Assembly: GCA_024234815.1 (NCBI GenBank) | Contig: JACKNO010000002.1 | Span: forward strand, 62,001-126,000 | Source: Pseudomonadales bacterium | GTDB taxonomy: Bacteria; Pseudomonadota; Gammaproteobacteria; Pseudomonadales; Halieaceae | Direction: 5' to 3' | Length of the DNA: 64,000 nucleotides | Shown: one piece after another, positions 8,480-16,420 of the stretch | How positions within the stretch are numbered: the first letter of the stretch is position 1 | How the letters are laid out: each line of letters opens with the position of its first letter | Translations under genes and position numbers: made by a program | Notes under the pieces: model-generated | What the model was told of the DNA's origin: nothing | Seen by the model: the letters and a program-made list of their open reading frames with translations, nothing else | The model's database searches: none

Positions 8480-9907
8480 TTACTCGCCGTAGCCTTCCAC
8501 TGCCTTGATTTCAAGGAAGTCGGTAAAGCCATGGGCACCCCACTCGCGACCGTTACCGGATTGCTTGAAGCCACCGAAGGGTACGTCGAAACCGCCCGAG
8601 GCGCCGTTGATGTGAACGTTACCGGCACGAATACGGGCGGCGACGGCGCGGGCGTGATTGATATCCTCGCTCTGCACGTAACCGGCCAGCCCGTATGGCG
8701 TATCATTGGCGACCTTGATCGCTTCCTCCTCGCTGTCATAAGGGATCATGGCCAGCACCGGCCCGAAAATTTCCTCGCGGGCAATCGTCATATCGTTGTT
8801 CACGCCGGAAAATACCGTGGGACGGATAAAGTAACCCTTTTCTATACCCTCGGGGCGCCCCGGACCACCCGCGACCACTTTGGCGCCTTCGGCGATACCT
8901 TTTTCGATCAGGCCCTGAATCTTGTTGAACTGCACTTCGGATACAACCGGGCCCATGGTGGTGCCCTTGGCGGTCGGGTCGCCCACAACCACTGATGCGG
9001 TGACCTTCGCGGCGATCGCCTCGGCCTCGGCCAGTTTCGCCCGGGGCACCAGCATGCGCGAGGGCGCATTACAGGATTGGCCGGTGTTCTGGTACATGTG
9101 CAGAACGCCACTGGTTACCGCCTTTTCCAGGTCGGCATCTTCGAGCACGATGTTCGGGGATTTGCCGCCCAATTCCTGGGTGACCCGCTTGACCGTGGGC
9201 GCCGCATTCTGGGCCACCAGGGAGCCGGCGCGGGTGGAGCCAGTGAAGGACATCATATCGACATCGGGGTGTTTTGACAGGGCTGTACCAACTACCGGCC
9301 CGTCACCGTTAACCAAATTGAAAACGCCTGCCGGCACCCCGGCCTCGTGCATGACCTGGGCGTAGAGGTAGGCGGACAGGGGCGCCACTTCACTGGGCTT
9401 GAGCACCATGGTGCAGCCCACAGCCAGGGCCGGGGCGACCTTGCAGCTGATCTGGTTGACCGGCCAGTTCCAGGGGGTGATAAGCCCGCACACGCCGATA
9501 GGCTCCTTGAAGACACGGTGCTGTCCCAGTTGTTCCTCGAACTTGAACGTCTTCAATACCTTGGCTGCTTCCTGCAGGTGTCCGAGACCGCAGTACGCCT
9601 GTGCACCCGCCGCCAGTTCCTGCGGCGCGCCCATCTCTTCGCGAATCGCGTCGGCGATATCGTTGTAGTATTTCTGGTATACGGCGGCACAGGATTCCAG
9701 CAACTCCACACGCTCCTTGACGCTGGTGCGGCTGAAGCTCTCAAAAGCGGCCTTGGCTGCGGCCACCGCGCGATTGAGGTCTTCCTCGCTGCCCATGGCG
9801 ATGTGGGCGCAGACCTCCTCGGTTGCGGGGTTTATGACGTCAAATGTATTGGGCTTGACCGGATCGACCCACTCGCCATTGATATAAAACTGTGTGTACT
9901 CGCGCAT
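8480..9907 (-). CDS. aldehyde dehydrogenase family protein
   Basis: A 475-residue NAD(P)-dependent aldehyde dehydrogenase. Catalytic Cys279 is in GQSCNAP, Glu245 in QELGG, and the Rossmann contacts are in TPWNWP and FTGSTRAG. Overall it resembles the broad-specificity group that includes 3-succinoylsemialdehyde-pyridine dehydrogenase and DhaS-like enzymes. The ATG at 9907 has GGAG seven bases upstream; the open frame runs on far beyond but is antisense to the acyl-CoA dehydrogenase gene. First gene of a probable operon with glpK, so oxidation of a glycerol- or alcohol-derived aldehyde is possible. Substrate unknown. Confidence 0.88.
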   Translation of the reverse strand: MREYTQFYINGEWVDPVKPNTFDVINPATEEVCAHIAMGSEEDLNRAVAAAKAAFESFSRTSVKERVELLESCAAVYQKYYNDIADAIREEMGAPQELAAGAQAYCGLGHLQEAAKVLKTFKFEEQLGQHRVFKEPIGVCGLITPWNWPVNQISCKVAPALAVGCTMVLKPSEVAPLSAYLYAQVMHEAGVPAGVFNLVNGDGPVVGTALSKHPDVDMMSFTGSTRAGSLVAQNAAPTVKRVTQELGGKSPNIVLEDADLEKAVTSGVLHMYQNTGQSCNAPSRMLVPRAKLAEAEAIAAKVTASVVVGDPTAKGTTMGPVVSEVQFNKIQGLIEKGIAEGAKVVAGGPGRPEGIEKGYFIRPTVFSGVNNDMTIAREEIFGPVLAMIPYDSEEEAIKVANDTPYGLAGYVQSEDINHARAVAARIRAGNVHINGASGGFDVPFGGFKQSGNGREWGAHGFTDFLEIKAVEGYGE

Positions 9908-10183
9908 TATCGTTCTCCGCATTGGGTTGGTTGTTTTCTGTATTGCTTGGCAGGACAGGGAGTGTAGCATTTTCCAGCGAACTGGCCACAGTTGCGGCAG
10001 GTATATCCCAGGGTTGGGAGCCATCGATTCAGACCCTGCGCGGCAGCTTGCTTTTGCGCTGCTCAATCGCACGCCACCCCCTCGCGGGTCCCCGCTTTGT
10101 TCCGTTTGGTCATTGTTTTTGGGCCCCCAATCACTCAAACTTGCGGGCCCTGAGCAAACCTTAACCGCAGGAGAGCCATTCCC

Positions 10184-11320
10184 ATGGACAACGAAGAACT
10201 GACCCTGTTTCGCGACATGACCCGCCGCGCGCTCGAGCAGGAAGTAGCGCCCCACTTCGAGGAGTGGGAAGAGAAACACATGGTTCCACGGGAATTGTGG
10301 AACACCCTGGGGGCCGCGGGCCTGCTGTGTCCCGACATGCCGGAAGAATACGGGGCTGCGGGAACGACTCCCCAGGTGACGTTTGCGATCATCGAGGAAG
10401 CTTCGCGGATGGGCTTCGGCGGCGTCGCCACAGGCTACGGTATCCACAGCAATATTGTTGCGCCTTACATCAATCATTTCGGCACCGAAGAACAGAAAGA
10501 GCAGTGGCTGACCAAGATGGTTAGCGGGGAGGCCGTGGGCGCCCTGGCGATGACCGAACCCGGCGCCGGCTCCGACGTACAGGGCATACGCACCAACGCG
10601 GTCAGGGATGGCGACGACTGGATACTGAACGGCTCCAAGATATTCATCACCAACGGCTACCACGCGGATGTCGTTATTGTGGCCGCCATCACCGACCCGG
10701 GCAAAGGCGCCAAGGGCACCTCGCTGTTCCTGGTGGACACTTCCCTGGCGGGCTTTGAGAAGGGCAAGAAACTGGAAAAAATTGGCCAGCACACCTCCGA
10801 TACGGCGGAGCTGTTTTTCCAGGACGTGAGACTGCCCGGCTCCGCCCTGCTGGGCGAGCTCAACAAGGGTTTCGTCATCATGATGCAGGAGTTGCCGCGG
10901 GAGCGCCTGGGCATCGCCGCCCAGGCGGTGTCGGCAGCCGAGGGCGCACTGGATATCACCGTGGACTACGTACTGCAGCGCAAGGCTTTCGGGCAAACCG
11001 TGGCCAGCTTCCAGAACACCCGCTTTGTCCTGGCCGAGGTGAAAACCGAAATCGCCATCAACCGCGCCTTCTATGAAAAATGCGCCGACGCCTACGCCGC
11101 GGGAAACCTGGATGCGACAGAGGCGGCAATGCTGAAATACGCCAGCACAGAAATGCAGTGCAAGACAATCGACCAGTGCCTGCAGCTGTTTGGCGGCTAC
11201 GGCTATACCGCGGAATACCCTATCTCGCGATTCTACACCGATGCCCGCATCCAGCGAATTTACGGCGGCACCTCGGAAATCATGCGCGAAGTCGTCGCGC
11301 GTTCCATCCTCGGCAGGTAG
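10184..11320 (+). CDS. acyl-CoA dehydrogenase
   Basis: A 378-residue flavoprotein of the acyl-CoA dehydrogenase family, introducing the alpha-beta double bond in acyl-CoA and passing electrons to ETF. AMTEPGAGSDVQ is the FAD/substrate signature, QLFGGYGYTAEYP the C-terminal signature, and the catalytic base Glu365 lies in YGGTSEIMRE, the short- and medium-chain position. It is divergent from the aldehyde dehydrogenase gene and converges with the AEC transporter gene. Chain-length or branched-chain preference cannot be read from sequence alone. Confidence 0.92.
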   Translation: MDNEELTLFRDMTRRALEQEVAPHFEEWEEKHMVPRELWNTLGAAGLLCPDMPEEYGAAGTTPQVTFAIIEEASRMGFGGVATGYGIHSNIVAPYINHFGTEEQKEQWLTKMVSGEAVGALAMTEPGAGSDVQGIRTNAVRDGDDWILNGSKIFITNGYHADVVIVAAITDPGKGAKGTSLFLVDTSLAGFEKGKKLEKIGQHTSDTAELFFQDVRLPGSALLGELNKGFVIMMQELPRERLGIAAQAVSAAEGALDITVDYVLQRKAFGQTVASFQNTRFVLAEVKTEIAINRAFYEKCADAYAAGNLDATEAAMLKYASTEMQCKTIDQCLQLFGGYGYTAEYPISRFYTDARIQRIYGGTSEIMREVVARSILGR

Positions 11321-11351
11321 ACCCCGGCAGCGACCGGGCGGCCTTCGCGAC

Positions 11352-12320
11352 TCAGCCCGGTTGCCCCGCCAGGGAGAACAGTGTCAGCAGGAAAAAGCCG
11401 GCGGTCACCGTAAAAATCGACAGCAGCGTGCTCAACACCACGATGTTGGCCGCCAGTACGCCATCGCCTCTCGCAGCAACCACCATAACGAAGCTGGCGG
11501 CCGCGACCGGGGAAGACAGCAACAGAAACAGGATACCCAGGGGCTGATCCCTCACCCCCAGCGCCAGGGCCAGCAAAACAGCCAGCAGCGGTGCCACGCA
11601 CAGGCGCCAGGCAGTGGCCTCCCAGGCGATTAACCCGGTTTTGCGCAGGTTGGACAGTTGCATGGCGCCGCCAATGCACAACAGCATCAGCGGCAGGAAG
11701 AACGTTGAAATACCCGCACCCATCGGCGCGATAAAGCCCGGCACCGGCACACCGCCAAGCGCCCAGAGGATACCTGCCGAAATCCCGATAATCAGGGGGT
11801 TACGCGCAATGCCGAGCAACAACGCGGTGCCGGATGTACCCGCGCCCAGGGTGGCATTCAACATCCAGACCGCCAGCACATTGTAGAGCACCGTCAGCAG
11901 CGCCACCGGCATGGCGGCCAGCACCAGCCCCTCCTCCCCGTAGGCGGCAACCGCCAGGGCGATGCCGATGATGGCAAGGTTGGAACGATAGGCGCCCTGC
12001 ACGAAAATGCCCTGCAGGGCCCGGGCATGACCGCGCCAGTGACTGTATATCCAGGCCAGGCCCACCGTAAGAAATGTCGCCAGCACACCCGCCCACAGGT
12101 ACAGCGCGCTACCGATTGTGGAGTAATCCACCCGCACGGCACTGGCAAACAACATCAGGGGCAGGCCGAAGCTGAAGGCCAGTTGGGACACCCGGTTGAT
12201 CAACGGCTCGGTCAGTAAACCCAGGCGGCGCAACAGGAGCCCCGCCACCACCCAGCCAAACGTTGGCAGCGAGACCGACAGGGCATTGTAGAAAAGCGTC
12301 AGGGCGTCGGGACTGTACAA
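11352..12320 (-). CDS. AEC-family transporter (auxin efflux carrier type)
   Basis: A 322-residue integral membrane protein with about ten hydrophobic helices in two five-helix halves. It fits the AEC family, which exports or imports carboxylates and related small anions across the inner membrane. The start is TTG at 12320, with AAGGTGAG nine bases before it; no closer ATG keeps the first helix. It lies 80 bases downstream of the omega-amino-acid aminotransferase gene on the same strand, so it may carry that enzyme's substrate or product (beta-alanine, pyruvate or a semialdehyde acid). Confidence 0.85.
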   Translation of the reverse strand: MYSPDALTLFYNALSVSLPTFGWVVAGLLLRRLGLLTEPLINRVSQLAFSFGLPLMLFASAVRVDYSTIGSALYLWAGVLATFLTVGLAWIYSHWRGHARALQGIFVQGAYRSNLAIIGIALAVAAYGEEGLVLAAMPVALLTVLYNVLAVWMLNATLGAGTSGTALLLGIARNPLIIGISAGILWALGGVPVPGFIAPMGAGISTFFLPLMLLCIGGAMQLSNLRKTGLIAWEATAWRLCVAPLLAVLLALALGVRDQPLGILFLLLSSPVAAASFVMVVAARGDGVLAANIVVLSTLLSIFTVTAGFFLLTLFSLAGQPG

Positions 12321-12399
12321 AACTCACCTTTCTTCAAAACACGCGCCCCTTTGCAGCACCTGCACCCCGCACTCAACGCGCCCGACCCGTGGGCCAGCC

Positions 12400-13776
12400 T
12401 CACCCCAGTTCCAGCAGGGTCTCCTCCAGAGCCTGCAGCAGGCTGTCTATCTGGTCCTTGCCGATTACAAAGGGCAGGCCCAACTGTATCGAATCGCCGC
12501 CGTAGCGCACGTAAAAGCCCTTTTCCCACATTTTCATGGCAACCTCGAAGGGCCGGCGGGCGGGTTCTCCCGGATGCGGCTCCATCTGCAGGGCGCCGGC
12601 GAAGCCGAAATTGCGGATATCCGACACGTAGGGCGACCCGGCCAGTTGATGCAGACTGTCCTCGAAATACGGGGCCATTTCCGCCACGCGCTCGGGCAGC
12701 TGTTCGTCCTCGAGAATATCCAGTGCGGCCAGCCCCGCCGCGCAGGCCACCGGGTGCGCGGAATAGGTGTAACCGTGGGGAAATTCCAGCATGTACTCCG
12801 GGCCGCCCTGGGCCATAAAGGTCTGGTAGATATCGCTGCTGGCGACCACGGCGCCCATGGGCACGGCGCCGTTGGTGAGTTGCTTGGCCAGGTTCATGAT
12901 ATCCGGCACCACGCCGAAAACATCCGCACCGGTCAAGCCTCCACAACGGCCCAGCCCGGTGATGACCTCGTCAAAAATCAGCAGGATATTATTGGCGGTG
13001 CAGATATCGCGCAGACGCTGCAGATAGCCCGCGGGCGGCGGGATAACTCCCGCCGAGCCCGCCATGGGCTCAACGATCACCGCCGCGATATTGGACGCAT
13101 CATGCAGTGCGATAATATCCTCCAGCTCATTGGCCAGCTGCCAACCCCGGCTGGGCATGCCCCGGGTGAATGAGTTTTCACTGCGCAGCGTGTGCGACAG
13201 GTGGTCGGCCTCAACCGCGGGACCAAACAGCTTGCGATTGGCGCCTATGCCGCCAACAGAGATACCGCCAAAATTGACACCGTGGTAGCCCTTCTCCCGG
13301 CCAATCAGCCTGGTCTTGCTGGGCTGACCCTTGAGGCGCCAGTAGGCCCTGGCGATCTTGAGCGATGTATCCGCGGATTCGGAACCGGAACCCGTGAAGA
13401 ACACGTAATCCAGCCCCTCGGGCGTCAGCGCCTTGACCCGGTTCGCCAACTCAAAGGAACCGGGGTGACCAAACTGGAAAGCGGGGGCGTAGTCCAGGGT
13501 TTGCAACTGCCGGTACACGGCCTCAGCGATTTCCGGCCGATTGTGCCCGGCGCCGCAACACCACAAACCCGACAGTCCGTCCAGAATCTCCCGGCCCTGG
13601 TCGTCGATAAAATGCACGCCATTCGCGCCCACGATAATGCGCGGATCCTTCTTGAACTGGCGGTTGCCCGTATACGGCATCCAGTGGGCTTCGAGTTGCG
13701 CCCGTGTCAGTGAATGGTGCTGGCTCAGCTTGCCGGATTTCAGGGCCCGGACGGCGCTGCTGGATTTATTGGACAT
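12400..13776 (-). CDS. omega-amino acid:pyruvate aminotransferase (class III)
   Basis: A 458-residue PLP enzyme. Lys298 (NLAKQLTNG) is the Schiff-base lysine and Asp269 (LLIFDEVITG) contacts the pyridine nitrogen. The N-terminal HWMPYTGNRQFKKDPR and the LWCCGAGHNRPEI segment closely match beta-alanine/omega-amino acid:pyruvate transaminases. It transfers the amino group of beta-alanine, GABA or diamines to pyruvate, yielding a semialdehyde that the GabD-type enzyme could oxidise. A LysR gene is divergent and an AEC transporter follows. Confidence 0.9.
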   Translation of the reverse strand: MSNKSSSAVRALKSGKLSQHHSLTRAQLEAHWMPYTGNRQFKKDPRIIVGANGVHFIDDQGREILDGLSGLWCCGAGHNRPEIAEAVYRQLQTLDYAPAFQFGHPGSFELANRVKALTPEGLDYVFFTGSGSESADTSLKIARAYWRLKGQPSKTRLIGREKGYHGVNFGGISVGGIGANRKLFGPAVEADHLSHTLRSENSFTRGMPSRGWQLANELEDIIALHDASNIAAVIVEPMAGSAGVIPPPAGYLQRLRDICTANNILLIFDEVITGLGRCGGLTGADVFGVVPDIMNLAKQLTNGAVPMGAVVASSDIYQTFMAQGGPEYMLEFPHGYTYSAHPVACAAGLAALDILEDEQLPERVAEMAPYFEDSLHQLAGSPYVSDIRNFGFAGALQMEPHPGEPARRPFEVAMKMWEKGFYVRYGGDSIQLGLPFVIGKDQIDSLLQALEETLLELG

Positions 13777-13897
13777 GATGACAACTTCCCGAAGTTAGAA
13801 ACCGCCCTATTCTAGGTCTCGTTTTTTGGTGTATAAAGTATTATCTATCAACGTTTAGTTTCATTGTTATTCATCTAATAGACCGGAGTTGAGCCCA
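13777..13897. promoter_or_regulatory. divergent promoter region, aminotransferase / LysR gene
   Basis: A 121-base AT-rich gap between two divergent genes, richest in A and T around 13826-13878. LysR-type regulators normally bind such a gap and control the divergent gene. I could not settle on one T-N11-A operator. GGAG at 13885-13888 is the ribosome site of the LysR gene. Confidence 0.45.
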
Positions 13898-14815
13898 ATG
13901 GCGAGAAAAGCACTGCTCGGCAACCTCACCGACAGTGACCTGCGACTGCTGCGCGTATTCCGCTCGGTGGCCGCCTGCGGTGGTTTCGCCGCGGCGGAAC
14001 TGGAGTTGAACATCAACCGCAGCACGATTTCCCGTCACATCAAGGATCTGGAGACGCGACTGGGTGTCACCCTGTGTCGCCGCGGCCGCGGCGGCTTCGC
14101 CCTCAGTACGGAGGGTGCCCAGGTTCTGGCCAGCGCCCAGAGAATGATGGCGTCGATGGCCGAATTCCAGCACGAGGTCGACGAGTTGCACCAGCGCCTG
14201 CGCGGCTCCCTGACCATCGCTATTTTCGACAAGACGGCCTCCAACCCGCGCTGCCACATCAGCCGCGCGCTGGCGGGCTTCGATGAACAGGCTCCCGATG
14301 TCCACCCGGAACTGCACGTTCAGCCGCTCAATTCGATTGAGGCGGGGGTGATGGAGGGCCGTTTCCAGCTGGGTATTATCCCCAGCCACCGGGTTTCCAG
14401 CAGCCTGGATTACTACCCGCTTTTCGATGAGCAGATGTATCTCTACTGCTCTTCCATCCATCCCCTGTACGACCCCGGCGGCAACTACATCGACCTGGAT
14501 ACGGTGCGCGAGCACCGCTATGTGGGTATTGGCTACCACTCCCCCAATATGGAGATCACCCGGGAACTCGGCTTACATCGCCACGCCACGGCCCACGATC
14601 AGGAAGCGGTGGCCCACCTGGTGCTATCGGGCAAGTACCTTGGCTTTTTGCCGGAGCATTACGCGGAGAGTTTCGTCGCCCGTGGCTTGATGCGCCCGGT
14701 GCTGCCTGCCACTTTGCAGTATGTGTGTGGGTTCAGCGCGATTGTGCGCCATTCCCCACCACCGACCCGGGTAGTGCAGACTTTGCTGGATCAGTTGGTT
14801 GCGGTGCATGCGTAG
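13898..14815 (+). CDS. LysR-family transcriptional regulator
   Basis: A 305-residue regulator. The N-terminal winged helix-turn-helix covers residues 8-70 (DLRLLRVFRSVAACGGFAAAE, then NRSTISRHIKDLETRLG) and a LysR-type effector domain follows. The ATG at 13898 is preferred over TTG 13889 because GGAG lies nine bases upstream. It is divergent from the aminotransferase gene and so probably controls it and the AEC transporter in response to an amine or amino acid. Its 3' end abuts the hairpin-repeat array. Confidence 0.9.
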   Translation: MARKALLGNLTDSDLRLLRVFRSVAACGGFAAAELELNINRSTISRHIKDLETRLGVTLCRRGRGGFALSTEGAQVLASAQRMMASMAEFQHEVDELHQRLRGSLTIAIFDKTASNPRCHISRALAGFDEQAPDVHPELHVQPLNSIEAGVMEGRFQLGIIPSHRVSSSLDYYPLFDEQMYLYCSSIHPLYDPGGNYIDLDTVREHRYVGIGYHSPNMEITRELGLHRHATAHDQEAVAHLVLSGKYLGFLPEHYAESFVARGLMRPVLPATLQYVCGFSAIVRHSPPPTRVVQTLLDQLVAVHA

Positions 14816-14859
14816 CTCGCGTGGAATCCTTAAGTTGTTGGCTCTGCTAGCGGGTCCGG

Positions 14860-14904
14860 CCGGTAGCATGAACGCACCAGGAAGAGGTTTTGTGAAGCTA
14901 GCGG
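14860..14904. repeat. hairpin of the 87-base module (first copy)
   Basis: CCGGTAGC at 14860-14867 pairs with GCTAGCGG at 14897-14904, seven of eight positions. In later copies the arms change. CCAGTGGC opposite GCCAGCGG keeps four inner and two outer pairs, with an A-T to G-C exchange at the sixth position. The stem is therefore partly maintained by paired change. Confidence 0.5.
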
Positions 14905-14916
14905 GCCCGGCCGGCA

Positions 14917-14965
14917 GGGGTACAATTCGCCCGCTTCCCCGATACTTGCGAACGAATTGCACCCC
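14917..14965. repeat. hairpin A, unit 1
   Basis: Arms at 14917-14929 (GGGGTACAATTCG) and 14953-14965 (CGAATTGCACCCC) pair at 12 of 13 positions around a 23-base loop at 14930-14952 whose centre is CGCTTCCCCGATACTTGCG. The stem continues outward for about four more positions with one mismatch. Copies lie at 15353-15401, 15735-15783 and 16117-16165. In the last, position 16160 is T instead of C, which makes the stem perfect. Confidence 0.8.
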
Positions 14966-14987
14966 TACCACCCGCTCCCTCGTTCGG

Positions 14988-15149
14988 GACTGGTAACTTG
15001 AACACTGTTACAGCCAATGGCTTTTTCAAGGTTTCGGTCAGGACTGGTAACTTGAAGACTGTTCCAGCCTATGGCTTTTTCAAGGCTTCGGACAGAACTG
15101 GTAGCTCGAGTACTGCTTCCTCCAGATGCCTGTTCGAGGCTTCGGGCGG
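14988..15149. repeat. three tandem 54-base hairpin modules
   Basis: Modules at 14988-15041, 15042-15095 and 15096-15149. In each, an 8-base left arm pairs with a 9-base right arm carrying one bulged purine: AACTTGAA with TTCAAGGTT in the first, AGCTCGAG with TTCGAGGCT in the third. Both sides have changed together at several positions (A-T to G-C, T-A to C-G), so pairing is kept while sequence changes. Later units carry only the first and third types. Confidence 0.75.
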
Positions 15150-15200
15150 GAAGGCTTTTTCGTTCGCAAGTATCGGGGAAGCGGGCGAAAAAGCCTTCCC
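15148..15200. repeat. hairpin B, unit 1
   Basis: Perfect 15-base arms, GGGAAGGCTTTTTCG at 15148-15162 and its complement at 15186-15200, enclose a 23-base loop at 15163-15185. That loop is the exact reverse complement of the hairpin A loop at 14930-14952. Copies lie at 15531-15583 (one arm mismatch), 15912-15964 and 16295-16347; in these the loop differs from unit 1 by one base. Confidence 0.85.
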
Positions 15201-16420
15201 GGTCGGAGCCGGTAGCGCGAATCAACCAGAAAGCAATTTTTCGAGACTAACGGGCCCGGCCAGGGAAGCGGCGAAAAATACTTTCCCGGTCAGAGCCAGT
15301 GGCGTGAACGAACCAGGACGAAGTTTTGCGAAGCCAGCGGGCCCGGCCGGCAGGGGTACAATTCGCCCGCTTCCCCGATACTTGCGAACGAATTGCACCC
15401 CTACCACCCGCTCCCTCGTTCGGGACTGGTAACTTGAACACTGTTCCAGCCAATGGCTTTTTTCAAAGTTTCGGTCGGGATTAGTAGCTCGAGCACTGCT
15501 ACCTCCAGATGACTATTCGAGGCTTCGGGCGGGAAGGCTTTTTCGTTCGCGAGTATCGGGGAAGCGGGCGAAAAAGCCGTCCCGGTCGGAGCCGGTAGCG
15601 CGAATCAACCAGAAAGCAATTTTTCGAGACTAACGGGCCCGGCCAGGGAAGCGGCGAAAAATAATTTCCCGGTCAGAGCCAGTGGCGTGAACGAACCAGG
15701 AAGAAGTTTGTGAAGCCAGCGGGCCCGGCCGGCAGGGGTACAATTCGCCCGCTTCCCCGATACTTGCGAACGAATTGCACCCCTACCACCCGCTCCCTCG
15801 TTCGGGACTGGTAACTTGAACACTGTTCCAGCCAATAGCTTTTTCAAGGTTTCGGTCAGGGCTGGTAGCTTGAGCACTGCTTCCTCCAGATGCCTGTTCG
15901 AGGCTTCGGGCGGGAAGGCTTTTTCGTTCGCGAGTATCGGGGAAGCGGGCGAAAAAGCCTTCCCGGTCGGAGCCGGTAGCGCGAATCAACCAGAAAGCAG
16001 TTTTGCGAGACTAACGGGACCGGCCGGGGAAGCGGCGAAAATTACTTTCCCGGTCAGAGCCAGTGGCGTGAACGAACCAGGAAGAAGTTTTGCAAAGCTA
16101 GCGGGCCCGGCCGGCAGGGGTACAATTCGCCCGCTTCCCCGATACTTGCGAACGAATTGTACCCCTACCACCCGCTCCTTCGTTCGGGACTGGTAACTTG
16201 AACACTGTTACAGCCAATGGCTCTTTTCAAGGTTTCGGTCAGGATTAGTAGCTCGAGCACTGCTACCTCCAGATGACTGTTCGAGGATTCGGGCGGGAAG
16301 GCTTTTTCGTTCGCGAGTATCGGGGAAGCGGGCGAAAAAGCCTTCCCGGTCGGAGCCGGTAGCGCGAATCAACCAGAAAGCAGTTTTGCCAAGCCAGCCA
16401 GCTCGGTCGAATATTTACCG

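Larger units (their letters stand above)
14841..16410. repeat. tandem array of nested hairpin repeats (4 units plus a partial)
   Basis: The whole gap between two convergent genes is built of repeats. The landmark GGGGTACAATTCG starts at 14917, 15353, 15735 and 16117, so periods are 436, 382 and 382 bases. The first unit is 54 bases longer because it holds three instead of two copies of a 54-base sub-module. Each unit holds hairpin A, two or three 54-base hairpin modules, hairpin B, and two diverged modules starting CCCGGTC(G/A)GAGCC about 87 bases apart. The array opens with a partial unit and ends in a degenerate one near 16410. Periods are not multiples of three and open frames close inside each unit, so it is not coding. 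Confidence 0.9.

Noticed and set aside
9908..10996. The upstream extension of the aldehyde dehydrogenase frame, making an 838-residue protein
   Set aside because: It runs antisense through the acyl-CoA dehydrogenase gene, and a ribosome site precedes the internal ATG at 9907.
14930..15185. The two inverted loop cores as an invertible DNA switch
   Set aside because: Exchange between the cores would mix the unrelated arms and destroy both stems, yet the stems are intact in all four units; no recombinase gene is near.
14998..16196. Open frames of 126-144 codons inside the repeat array, with repeated peptide segments
   Set aside because: The unit lengths are not multiples of three, each frame stops inside its own unit at the same place, both strands are equally open, and no ribosome sites or family matches are seen. 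The open frames follow from the GC-rich palindromes.
14841..16410. The repeat array as a CRISPR array
   Set aside because: Repeats are contiguous with no unique spacers of uniform length, and no cas genes are nearby.
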